Program-made: the position numbers and the translations under genes
The notes under the pieces: generated by a model
Told to the model about the DNA's origin: nothing
Database searches by the model: none
Seen by the model: only the letters and a program-made list of their open reading frames with translations
Assembly: GCA_964628835.1 (NCBI GenBank)
Contig: CAZVME010000001.1
Location: 65,127 to 129,126 of the forward strand
Origin: JAAGZL01 sp964628835
Lineage (GTDB): Bacteria; Pseudomonadota; Gammaproteobacteria; Chromatiales; Chromatiaceae
Reading direction: 5' to 3'
DNA length: 64,000 bases
Shown here: positions 33,482 through 40,048 of the stretch, piece after piece
How the letters are laid out: each line of letters opens with the position of its first letter
Position numbering within the stretch: position 1 is the stretch's first letter

Positions 33482-34330
33482 CTAGGTCACCTCACTGCTG
33501 GCCATTGCCGGCCGATCCTTAGAACCATTTACCAATTCCAGAGATGGCAGACACTCATCTTCCCAACCTTTCGCGTTTAGCCAGGTAGATGGGTACGGAA
33601 TATACTGCCCTCCCTCCTTCAACCAATCTGATGTTTTCTTTGCCTTAGAGATAGAAATCAGAATTTTCTTTTGTAAAGCATCATCAACTGTTATTTTTTT
33701 CCACACTTTCTCTGCATTGCCTTTATTCTTCTTTTTCGGGTACGCAGCCCAAAACTCATCAAAAAGTGATTTTATATTTGGATCTGGTTTTGGAGATGGA
33801 GATGGAGATGGAGATGGAGGGGGATATGGAGTATTACGCCCGTAACCATTATCACTACCACTTGTATACGAACGGTATACGGCTAGTATCTGTTCGTATG
33901 ATTCACCTTTCTTAAACTGGTATTCGGCAAACCATATTTTGAAAGCATCAAGTTCTTTACCATCGCGGAGTTCTCCTTTTATCCATCGTATGATTTGGTT
34001 TTTTGCCGCCTGTCTGGAACGCATTTCTGAATTTGCAGCATATGGGTTGTGTTCCCTCCAATCATGGAGAATGAGTTCTTCCCCTTTTTTATCAAGAAAT
34101 CCAACTGTCAGAAGACACTCAATAAACCCTGAAGCATCATTATCCCAATCGGCAGCTATCGCTATGTCTTCATAATCCATGCCCGCAAGACAACCATCAG
34201 TTCGATTCTGGGCAGCATAGACCCATAAATTTACAAGTGACAGCACCCCATCTGCACCCAGTTTACGCTTCAGCTTCTTTGTCTTTGGATGATGAGGGAA
34301 CGTTGTCAGGATTCTGATATCGCTATTCAC
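33482..34330 (-). CDS. Replication initiator / helicase loader-like protein
   Basis: 282 residues from GTG, chosen because its GTGA overlaps the stop of the small ORF upstream; a longer frame adds 15 residues. The N-terminus (NSDIRILTTFPHHPKTKKLK, then GVLSLVNLWVYAAQNRTDG) is a phage replisome-organiser winged helix; the C-terminus has the FDEFWAAYPKKKNKGNAEKV segment typical of DnaT/phage loader proteins that bind DnaB. Between them is a PSPSPSPSPKP linker encoded by four GGAGAT units (33,792-33,815). It sits directly before the DnaB gene. The role in origin recognition and helicase loading is well supported by family, but not by a known homologue. Confidence 0.8.
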   Translation of the reverse strand: MNSDIRILTTFPHHPKTKKLKRKLGADGVLSLVNLWVYAAQNRTDGCLAGMDYEDIAIAADWDNDASGFIECLLTVGFLDKKGEELILHDWREHNPYAANSEMRSRQAAKNQIIRWIKGELRDGKELDAFKIWFAEYQFKKGESYEQILAVYRSYTSGSDNGYGRNTPYPPPSPSPSPSPKPDPNIKSLFDEFWAAYPKKKNKGNAEKVWKKITVDDALQKKILISISKAKKTSDWLKEGGQYIPYPSTWLNAKGWEDECLPSLELVNGSKDRPAMASSEVT

Positions 34331-34428
34331 TTGGATAACGCCTCCCGACATTGGAATAGCCAAAATTTGGCCCAAGATTTACGAGACATCCAAGTTGGAC
34401 GTTTTGGTAAATTGAGAAGACTACTCAT
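34327..34428 (-). CDS. 33-residue coupled micro-ORF
   Basis: MSSLLNLPKRPTWMSRKSWA then KFWLFQCREALSK. ATGA overlap with the HTH gene's stop at one end and GTGA overlap with the initiator start at the other. Strongly basic with four tryptophan residues, suggesting nucleic-acid or membrane binding if made. It may serve mainly to carry ribosomes to the initiator start. Confidence 0.45.
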   Translation of the reverse strand: MSSLLNLPKRPTWMSRKSWAKFWLFQCREALSK

Positions 34429-34775
34429 AGCTGCAACTCCTTCTGCCTCTCAAGCATCAGAGTGTAACGAGCAACCTTATGACGCCCTCCACCTGGCATT
34501 GAATCCCAGACAAGCTCAGTGTCGATTTCATGACCAGCATTACGCAGATCACAAATGCGACCACCGGCATGTGGTATGTCGAATTCGGTGCGTATTTGGA
34601 AAGTAGTGAGAGAGGATTTACGAAGAGCCTTTAGTATGATTGAGCACTGCGCGGCTCGTGTGCTATAGTTGGGCTTGAGATTTGATTGTGAATCAATATT
34701 GACGCCCCTTACCGAGCCTGCCAGCTTCTCAGGGGCGTTTTTATTTGTACAATACGGTTCGCTACAAGAAGACAT
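34425..34775 (-). CDS. Winged-helix DNA-binding protein of the element
   Basis: 116 residues. From residue 40 on, AAQCSIILKALRKSSLTTFQ then ICDLRNAGHEIDTELVW and a beta-wing GGGRHKVARYTL match the small winged-HTH regulators common next to phage replication genes. The first 39 residues include KLAGSVRGVNIDS, a stretch whose opposite strand encodes the two-hairpin small RNA candidate (34,675-34,746). It lies 12 bases after the AlpA stop and is coupled to the micro-ORF. Confidence 0.72.
   Translation of the reverse strand: MSSCSEPYCTNKNAPEKLAGSVRGVNIDSQSNLKPNYSTRAAQCSIILKALRKSSLTTFQIRTEFDIPHAGGRICDLRNAGHEIDTELVWDSMPGGGRHKVARYTLMLERQKELQL
34640..34669 (+). promoter_or_regulatory. Rightward promoter inside the winged-helix gene
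   Basis: TTGAGC (34640-34645) and TATAGT (34664-34669) are 18 bases apart on the strand opposite to the gene. The -10 overlaps ATAGTTGGG, the same core as the four iteron-like repeats at 35,056-35,133, so the same protein may bind both. Confidence 0.55.
34675..34746 (+). ncRNA. Candidate antisense small RNA, two hairpins with terminator
   Basis: Predicted RNA of about 72 bases. First hairpin TTGATT-gtg-AATCAA (34682-34696); second, ACGCCCCT (34702-34709) paired with AGGGGCGT (34731-34738) and followed by TTTTTATTT, a rho-independent terminator. A promoter lies immediately upstream. The RNA is antisense to the 5' part of the winged-helix mRNA. Size (close to 77 bases), two-hairpin plan and setting in a phage-type replication/regulation module recall C4-type phage antisense RNA; the match was judged by eye only. 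Confidence 0.55.
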
Positions 34776-34787
34776 GGGGCGTCCTCC

Positions 34788-34997
34788 CTAAGCTGCTTGA
34801 GCAGATACAGACTGCTCAAGCCAGGCTTCAGGGTTGGAAATAAAATCATCTATTTCTGATTCCAACCAGCCAACTGCGTGGGAAGAAATTTTACGCCTTT
34901 TCGGAAATGTCCCGTTCCGCTCTTTACGCCAGCGAGTTGAGCGACTCAATCCTGTGCGCTGCGTTACCTCTGCATCTCGAAGAATACGATCTGACAT
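34788..34997 (-). CDS. AlpA family transcriptional regulator
   Basis: 69 residues, RILRDAEVTQRTGLSRSTRW then RNGTFPKRRKISSHAVGWLE, the complete AlpA HTH (helix-turn-helix, short wing, W-x-x-x-E-I). In E. coli AlpA activates intA; in P4 and gram-negative PICI satellites AlpA-type proteins drive excision and replication operons. Here it opens the replication operon and is preceded by an iteron-like array (35,056-35,133), the natural candidate for its binding sites. It lies between the cargo gene at 35,170 and the winged-helix gene. Confidence 0.87.
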   Translation of the reverse strand: MSDRILRDAEVTQRTGLSRSTRWRKERNGTFPKRRKISSHAVGWLESEIDDFISNPEAWLEQSVSAQAA

Positions 34998-35055
34998 TTT
35001 CTAGCCCTCATTGGTTTATGTTGAAACAACCTACAAGGTAAATGCTAGCGCGGTG

Positions 35056-35133
35056 ATAGTTAGGGACGTAAAGGGGGGGATAGTTGGGAATTCATCCCTG
35101 AATAGTTGGGATTTTCTGGAATATAGTTAGGAA
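35056..35133 (+). repeat. Four iteron-like direct repeats, possible origin or operator
   Basis: ATAGTT(A/G)GG core repeated at 35,056, 35,080, 35,102 and 35,123, i.e. spaced 24, 22 and 21 bases, close to two helical turns, so all would face the same side of DNA. Flanks are G-rich then AT-rich. The array sits upstream of alpA and near the initiator and helicase genes. A fifth copy overlaps the small-RNA promoter at 34,665. Either initiator-binding iterons (origin) or a cooperative operator fits. Confidence 0.7.
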
Positions 35134-35169
35134 TCTGGTGGGATAAGTATCAGAGATAATATTTTGAAT

Positions 35170-36534
35170 TTATTTATTCATTAAAGCTTGGATATTGCTC
35201 CAATACATTTCAGCTGATTTTTTCCTTTTCTGCCAATTACAATTTGGAACCCTATCTCCACAATCAGGATGACCTCCTTTAGCTATTTTCTTAAAATGGC
35301 TTTTATAAGGGAATGAATATAATTCTTTAAATTTATGGCAAAACTGCTCAAAATCGTTTGATACACCTGGCATATCACTGGGATCAAATTGACCATCTAC
35401 TTTACTTACTGCATCAAGCACAGCGCATATTGCTAAATTGTGGCACTCCATTTTTTTTCCGCTTCCAGATTCCTTAATAGTAGCAATCTCTTCCAGTCTT
35501 TCTCTAAGTGAATCATAAATAGAATTATTAGTGCTATTTTCATTATCTACACACATCTCTTCACTGGAGAAAACTTTTAAGACCTCATCCATAAGTTGGT
35601 TCTTATTATTAGTGATCTCGATATCCCGAATAGCATCCATGATCCGCACACTCATCTTATCCCATGATGCGATTTCATCCTTCAGTGGGGAAGCTGAAAT
35701 GTGATTAGAAATTTCTTGATATATAAGCTCCAGTCTCTTTTCCCCCATTTGAAGTTTGGGGAAATGATCTGGATCAGTGTTTGGAATAGATTTTAATGCG
35801 ATGCTGATTTTCTGTAATTTCTTTTCTAGCTCATTAAAACAGCCAAACCAATCACCTAGACGCGCTGTAGTTTCTACATCATCAGACAGTTCTTCTATCG
35901 TCTGCTTTGCGACTACATTTCGGGTAATATCCTCCATTTCTTCATCTTTATCAAAATATCGCTTAATCCATAAAGCTATTTCCTCCTTCTCCTTTTCAAG
36001 TTCCTCTATTTTCAACTCTGTCTGATGATTAGTTTCTTGCTTATCTGATGGCAGTCGTCTAATAGACTTCCATGATTCTATTTCTTCAACCACCTCCCCA
36101 TGGCGACATATTTTTTCAAATACCTCATCGCTTATATTATTTTCCCAAGGGTATTCTTCTACTTGGAATATATGACAATACAGTTGCTTTACATCCTTAC
36201 GACGAACGTACATTGACGCAATTTGCTCATGAGTATGTCTATCTGAAATAATCGTGTTATTAGGAGCTATTGCCACTCTAACTAATGCAGTTTCTTCACG
36301 AATTGAATCAGCTTTTTTTGCTTTTGAGATGGCAACGCGCACATCATCAACCAGCGCATTATCAAAAACATACCCTTCCGTAGCATAATGAAGGGTAAGG
36401 CCCTCCTCCACTAACTTATCAAGTATTAAATAGGGACAAATACTTGGATCATATTTCAAGTGTTTAGCCAATGCAGGAAAAAAACTCTTTATCTGAATTT
36501 CTTTGTCTTCTTTAAATACATCTAACAACTTCAT
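35170..36534 (-). CDS. Hypothetical large cargo protein between integrase and AlpA
   Basis: 454 residues from MKLLDVFKEDKEIQIKSFF (GAGAG ribosome-binding site); the longer frame adds 19 hydrophobic residues without support. It is AT-rich even for the element. The N-terminal third looks globular alpha/beta with a HTHEQ segment; residues 170-330 are coiled coil; the C-terminus has CNWQKRKKSAEMYW and several C/H residues (MECHNLAIC, FCHKF, GGHPDCGD, PNCNW) that could bind zinc. No family recognised. The position between int and alpA is a common slot for defence cargo in satellites, but nothing here proves that. Confidence 0.65.
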   Translation of the reverse strand: MKLLDVFKEDKEIQIKSFFPALAKHLKYDPSICPYLILDKLVEEGLTLHYATEGYVFDNALVDDVRVAISKAKKADSIREETALVRVAIAPNNTIISDRHTHEQIASMYVRRKDVKQLYCHIFQVEEYPWENNISDEVFEKICRHGEVVEEIESWKSIRRLPSDKQETNHQTELKIEELEKEKEEIALWIKRYFDKDEEMEDITRNVVAKQTIEELSDDVETTARLGDWFGCFNELEKKLQKISIALKSIPNTDPDHFPKLQMGEKRLELIYQEISNHISASPLKDEIASWDKMSVRIMDAIRDIEITNNKNQLMDEVLKVFSSEEMCVDNENSTNNSIYDSLRERLEEIATIKESGSGKKMECHNLAICAVLDAVSKVDGQFDPSDMPGVSNDFEQFCHKFKELYSFPYKSHFKKIAKGGHPDCGDRVPNCNWQKRKKSAEMYWSNIQALMNK

Positions 36535-36637
36535 AGCTCTCTCCAACCAGAGACACCATATATAAAAAAGGAAGCGAGGCAGCCTGGACATGGAACCCAG
36601 GTTTTCAGGAGCTGCCCTAGCCCCGCTATAACTGGTT
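36535..36637. other. Structured gap downstream of the integrase gene
   Basis: About 100 bases with nested inverted repeats: AGCG...CGCT outermost, GGCAGC...GCTGCC next, and CCTGG...CCAGG innermost (36,568-36,628). No T-run follows, so it could be an RNA-level structure at the end of the int mRNA or a leader of the cargo gene. Confidence 0.4.
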
Positions 36638-37981
36638 TTATTTCCGAAGCTCTATTACGTTATCGATATCACCTTGGACTGTTATCTCTAGCCACGCAGA
36701 CCAGGCATCCATTGCCTTACGTTTCTGCGGCAGATAATCATACCTATCATAATTTTTGCTGCTCACATCATTTAAAGCATGATTCTGCAGGCGGTCACGA
36801 ATCTCTTTTGATAGCCCAATCTCACCAGTTCGGGTCTTCCAGGTTCGCCGGAGATCTCTTGGTACAAATTTAGGGAATGGTTTTTTCTTACTCTTAGGCC
36901 CTGGGTTGCAGAACCTGGCTACAGCTTGGCTAATTGAATCGATATTTCTTGGATTAGACTCTTCACTTACTGACTTCTTACGCTTGGGAAACAACCATAT
37001 TTTATCTGAGTATGGCCGGATCTGATCAAGGAGGGCTTGGTGGAACGGCGTAATAGGCACAACATGTGGACGGCCATTCTTAGTCTTGCCTGCTGGCAAC
37101 TCCCATTTCATGCCCTCAAAATCAAATTCTGACCATTCTGCATGAAGGATCTCTCCAAGACGCTGACCCGTTGCCAACATCAGCTTAAGCACACCCACAG
37201 TTAATGGGTGGATATATCCCCCATCCAGACGGTTCCACAGTTCCTTAATCTCTTCGGTACTAAGCTCCCTCTCGCCTACAGCCTCCCTCTTAAGTGGCTT
37301 TGGAACATCTCTGACAGGATTATGCTCCAGGAAGAACAATACATCAGATTTCATATTCTTGGGGTCGTTATCATGCTCGATCCCGAATCTGAAGGCCGCA
37401 CGCATATACTGGTGTACTCTGTTGGCCTTGGTCATGGCCCCTCTCTCGATAACCCGGTGGAGAATCTGCTTAACGTGATGGGGCTGGACTTCATTAGCCT
37501 TCGTGTCTGCACCTAAGACTGGCTCAATGTCGTGGCTATAGATGTGACGAACCTGTTTGTGGCTGGGTTTACCCTCTTGTTCCATGGCACCGGCATATGT
37601 ATCAAATAGTTGCTTTACACTGCCCTTCATCTCCGCTTCCCTGCGTCTACGCCCATCCTCTTGCTCAGCAAGTTTTCGTTTCTCCTCTTCTGCCTTTTTG
37701 TTGGCTTTTGGATCAATCCCTTTGTCTAGAAGTATTCGAGCATCCCGGCAAGCCTGCCGCGCATCAGCTAGTGCAGTCCCAGGCTTTCCAGTCATTGGAT
37801 ATTTACCAAGTGGGTAATAACGTCTATTTCCGTCGATCTTATAGGCAAATATAAAAGTCTTCGTCCCTCCAGGACTAACCTGCACCCCAAAGCCCCGGTC
37901 ACTCCCATTCTCCATCCGTTTATAGGGCTTACCCGCCGGCTTGAGCGATTTTATGTACTTATCAGTAAATACATTGGTCAT
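36638..37981 (-). CDS. int: P4-type tyrosine integrase
   Basis: 447 residues. An N-terminal DUF4102 arm-binding domain (DRGFGVQVSPGGTKTFIFAY) and core-binding domain (about 115-215) precede the catalytic domain with R274 (TGQRLGEILHAEW), K299, H306, R378/R379 in the DLRRT box usual for P4 integrases, H401, and nucleophile Y411 in SKNYDRYDYL. Complete by length. Recombination between the tRNA-Asn repeats at 12,854 and 38,142 is the obvious reaction. The gene begins 12 bases from the TTAGTGTAC arm-type sites (37,993-38,012), which may let the enzyme repress its own promoter. Confidence 0.96.
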   Translation of the reverse strand: MTNVFTDKYIKSLKPAGKPYKRMENGSDRGFGVQVSPGGTKTFIFAYKIDGNRRYYPLGKYPMTGKPGTALADARQACRDARILLDKGIDPKANKKAEEEKRKLAEQEDGRRRREAEMKGSVKQLFDTYAGAMEQEGKPSHKQVRHIYSHDIEPVLGADTKANEVQPHHVKQILHRVIERGAMTKANRVHQYMRAAFRFGIEHDNDPKNMKSDVLFFLEHNPVRDVPKPLKREAVGERELSTEEIKELWNRLDGGYIHPLTVGVLKLMLATGQRLGEILHAEWSEFDFEGMKWELPAGKTKNGRPHVVPITPFHQALLDQIRPYSDKIWLFPKRKKSVSEESNPRNIDSISQAVARFCNPGPKSKKKPFPKFVPRDLRRTWKTRTGEIGLSKEIRDRLQNHALNDVSSKNYDRYDYLPQKRKAMDAWSAWLEITVQGDIDNVIELRK

Positions 37982-37992
37982 TTTACGGTTTC

Positions 37993-38012
37993 TTAGTGTA
38001 CTTTTAGTGCAC
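37993..38012 (+). repeat. Right pair of putative integrase arm-type sites
   Basis: TTAGTGTAC (37993-38001) and TTAGTGCAC (38004-38012), same orientation and spacing as the pair at 12,971-12,991. They lie directly upstream of the int start codon. Confidence 0.6.
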
Positions 38013-38104
38013 TAAATTTCTGGCAACGGAAGAAACAGAGTGAAACAGCATAAGACAATGGTATCACATAACTCGCTGTTTCGTATCTGTATTATTGAGG
38101 ATAT

Positions 38105-38130
38105 TGAAACAAAATGAGACGCCATGAAAC
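38105..38130 (+). repeat. Three TGA(A/G)AC repeats at 10-base spacing beside attR
   Basis: TGAAAC (38105), TGAGAC (38115) and TGAAAC (38125), one helical turn apart, just outside the att core at 38,142. A further GAAACAG at 38,043 faces CTGTTTC at 38,076 as an inverted pair. Likely binding sites for integrase or a directionality factor. Confidence 0.5.
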
Positions 38131-38141
38131 ACTATGTCAAA

Positions 38142-38196
38142 TGACTGTTAATCACTAGGTCGGCAGTTCGAGCCTGTCCCGGGGAGCCAAATGAAA
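38142..38196 (+). repeat. attR: right copy of the 55-bp att repeat
   Basis: Identical to 12,854-12,908. It includes the 3' portion of tRNA-Asn from the anticodon stem on but no 5' half, so it cannot be a functional tRNA gene. Confidence 0.95.
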
Positions 38197-38198
38197 AC

Positions 38199-38231
38199 AA
38201 GGGCTTAGCCAGAAATGGCTAGGCCCTTTTT
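38199..38231 (+). terminator. Original chromosomal terminator of tRNA-Asn, displaced
   Basis: AAGGGCTTAGCC (38199-38210) pairs with GGCTAGGCCCTT (38217-38228) with one mismatch, followed by TTTTT. It occupies the same place relative to the att core as the terminator at 12,911 does on the left. Confidence 0.85.
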
Positions 38232-38787
38232 ATTGTTGTTTTACCCCCATACGGTAACTCCCCAGTTACGGTATTTAAACACCTACCCCGTGCATGGCTC
38301 CTCACAGCCAAGGCATCGTCTGGAAACCTTATACAGCAGGAAATCTAACCTACTACAAAACCCAGATAACCAAGAGGCCGTTACTTCCCATATTTAATCG
38401 TTAAAATCTGCTGCCCCCAACACATGCCGGAAAAACCAGGAATTTTCCTACAAACACTACAGAATAATCCTATATTCGGTCACACACCTGACTACTAATA
38501 TATCTACTGAAGCATGCCAGTTGAAGGCACAGGGTGAATGGAAACCTACAAGGCCCATTGAAGGGCGGCATGGAAGCACCATATGGACCAACGCCGCACT
38601 GTTTAAAAGCAGAGCGGCGTTTGCTTGAGCGGCCTCGTCAGTACCAGTAACTAATTGACTGTACGACGATTTCCATTAAAGCCAAGCTACAGCACAGCTA
38701 ACCATGTACCTATATGAAAAAACCACCGTTATTTTTGTACTAGACTTAAAATACGCCATTCCATCACCACTTAAAGATCATATAGCC
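38232..38787. other. Intergenic region with a possible small RNA
   Basis: 556 bases without a convincing protein gene. AACGCCGC (38590-38597) pairs with GCGGCGTT (38614-38621), with an inner CTG/CAG stem, giving a terminator-like hairpin followed by TTGCTTG. About 60 bases upstream lies TAATATAT (38,500 region), a possible -10, so an RNA of 90-120 bases could be made. CAGGAATTTTCCTA at 38,437-38,450 also occurs at 18,188-18,201 in the csrA upstream region. Interpretation is tentative. Confidence 0.35.
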
Positions 38788-39198
38788 ATGAAAATTTTTA
38801 TCCCTAGGGTTCCAAACACAGTAACCACGAATGATTTAAGAAGGTTTTCAGCCGAACTCCTGAAACAGAGGCTACATATCCCATTCACAGCCCATCCCGG
38901 CGTCACCTCTTGTGAGATATTGCAGATAAAAGATGTACAACTGGGGATAACAGAACATCATGGCCTGATCTCGATATTACCGGAGCCTGCAGGGCAGTGG
39001 TTTATTCTGCACCTGAAAGATCAGAGATTACATCACAAGCTACTGTTCGGCAGAGAGTATTTTGCCCGGGCTGATCGTGGGCAGATAATATCGCCAGATG
39101 GCGACCGCAGGCGCAAACAGCTGGAGATAGGAAAATTGAACCCCATGAACGTACAGGTAGAGGGAATGGACCAGTTTGTTCAAACCCACCTTGGCTGA
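38788..39198 (+). CDS. RRM-like small RNA-binding protein
   Basis: 136 residues starting MKIFIPRVPNTVTTNDLRRF; a frame extension of 28 residues has no support. The beginning mimics RNP2 (IFIPRVPN) followed by the first RRM helix, and the segment TSCEILQIKD, then GITEHHGLISI, resembles the middle strands with an RNP1-like position; the C-terminus is basic (DGDRRRKQLE). Proteins of this kind occur in sulfur-oxidising gammaproteobacteria (recalled, not checked). Likely role is RNA binding; no partner is visible. Confidence 0.6.
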   Translation: MKIFIPRVPNTVTTNDLRRFSAELLKQRLHIPFTAHPGVTSCEILQIKDVQLGITEHHGLISILPEPAGQWFILHLKDQRLHHKLLFGREYFARADRGQIISPDGDRRRKQLEIGKLNPMNVQVEGMDQFVQTHLG

Positions 39199-39235
39199 TC
39201 TGGATCCATTCATGATAGCCTAAGACCTGTTAACA

Positions 39236-39505
39236 CTAATCACCACACAGACGGACTATCTCGATCTGGTCTGCCGTGGCTATTTCACCATTAACCTCAC
39301 TAACAGTAACGCACACCCGGTACAGCAAATCTGTCTTCTCCGGGTGTTTGTGGGCCTCGGTTAATACCGCTTCCAAGACACTCCTGCGCCCATTAAGAGG
39401 ATGTACAGCAACGAACCATCCTTAGTCGTGCCGATGCACCATAGGATATTTTAATTCTGTGCATACTTGGCAGTGACATATACCATTATTCCCATGTTTC
39501 CAATC
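39236..39505 (-). pseudogene. Degenerate small gene with one internal stop
   Basis: In one frame the leftward strand is open from 39,505 to TAG at 39,236 except for TAA at 39,422-39,424. It reads DWKHGNNGICHCQVCTELKY and PMVHRHD, stop, then GWFVAVHPLNGRRSVLEAVL, TEAHKHPEKTDLLYRVCV and TVSEVNGEIATADQIEIVRL with CGD at the end. No good start codon is present; upstream TAA lies at 39,506. The amphipathic, compositionally normal content (including a CHCQVC metal-binding-like cluster) indicates a former gene. No family is recognised. Confidence 0.5.
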
Positions 39506-39519
39506 TTAGCCCAATACAG

Positions 39520-40041
39520 ATGACCACAATCACCCCAATCGGCAGACGCCAACAGCAACAGGTGGTTACTGCGACTCTGAACTATATCCAGCGGGCCACT
39601 GCTATCTTTAAGCGCCCATTCCAGCCCGTAGATATCCTGTTCGACCTGAAGGGACAGGCATCAGGGGTATTCAGCGTCCATGGATCACATGCACACATCC
39701 GCTACAACCCATACATTTTTGCCAAACATTATGGATATAGTTGCACAAATACGGTCCCACACGAGGTGGCGCACTACATCATGTACTGTTTATATGGAAC
39801 AGCTGGCGTACGACCACATGGTGATGAGTGGAAGGGACTTATGTTGCAGTTTGGCGTGGAGCCACGTCGCACCAACACACTGGACCTGGAGGGTATACCG
39901 GTAAGACGCCAGCACAGACACCCGTACCTCTGCTCCTGTACCAGCCATATGATAACCAGCCGGAGACACAATCAGATCAGGAGAGGGAAAGCCAGATACT
40001 ACTGTCGTTCATGCAAGGGTGAACTGGTGACTAATCCTTAG
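39520..40041 (+). CDS. sprT: SprT family zinc metallopeptidase
   Basis: 173 residues. Metalloprotease motif HEVAH in TVPHEVAHYIMYCLYG (about residues 81-85), preceded by IRYNPYIF as in SprT; downstream PHGDEWKGLM supplies the third ligand region (H-G-x-x-W). The C-terminal zinc ribbon is CSCTSH...CRSCKG. SprT/SprTN proteins are thought to cleave DNA-protein crosslinks (established for eukaryotic Spartan); the bacterial role is less clear. The gene is convergent with the methyltransferase gene, with seven bases between stops. Confidence 0.88.
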   Translation: MTTITPIGRRQQQQVVTATLNYIQRATAIFKRPFQPVDILFDLKGQASGVFSVHGSHAHIRYNPYIFAKHYGYSCTNTVPHEVAHYIMYCLYGTAGVRPHGDEWKGLMLQFGVEPRRTNTLDLEGIPVRRQHRHPYLCSCTSHMITSRRHNQIRRGKARYYCRSCKGELVTNP

Positions 40042-40048
40042 TGGGCCA

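Larger units (their letters stand above)
12854..38196. mobile_element. Integrated satellite- or prophage-like element in tRNA-Asn
   Basis: A 55-bp perfect direct repeat (12,854-12,908 and 38,142-38,196) flanks a block that is distinctly more AT-rich than its surroundings; the unit length between repeats is 25,288 bp. It contains a tyrosine integrase next to the right repeat, an AlpA-like regulator, an initiator, a DnaB-type helicase, an ejection-protein-like cassette, a DUF5681 protein and about 10 kb of cargo. No genes for capsid, portal, large terminase, tail or lysis were found. This content fits a phage satellite; a deleted prophage is the alternative. The boundaries are certain, the class is inferred. 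Confidence 0.93.

Noticed and set aside
12854..38196. Complete prophage
   Set aside because: No capsid, portal, large terminase, tail, holin or endolysin gene can be recognised in the 25 kb, and the left 10 kb is small cargo genes.
38142..38217. Second tRNA-Asn gene at the right repeat
   Set aside because: Only the 3' portion from the anticodon stem is present; acceptor 5' strand and D arm are missing.
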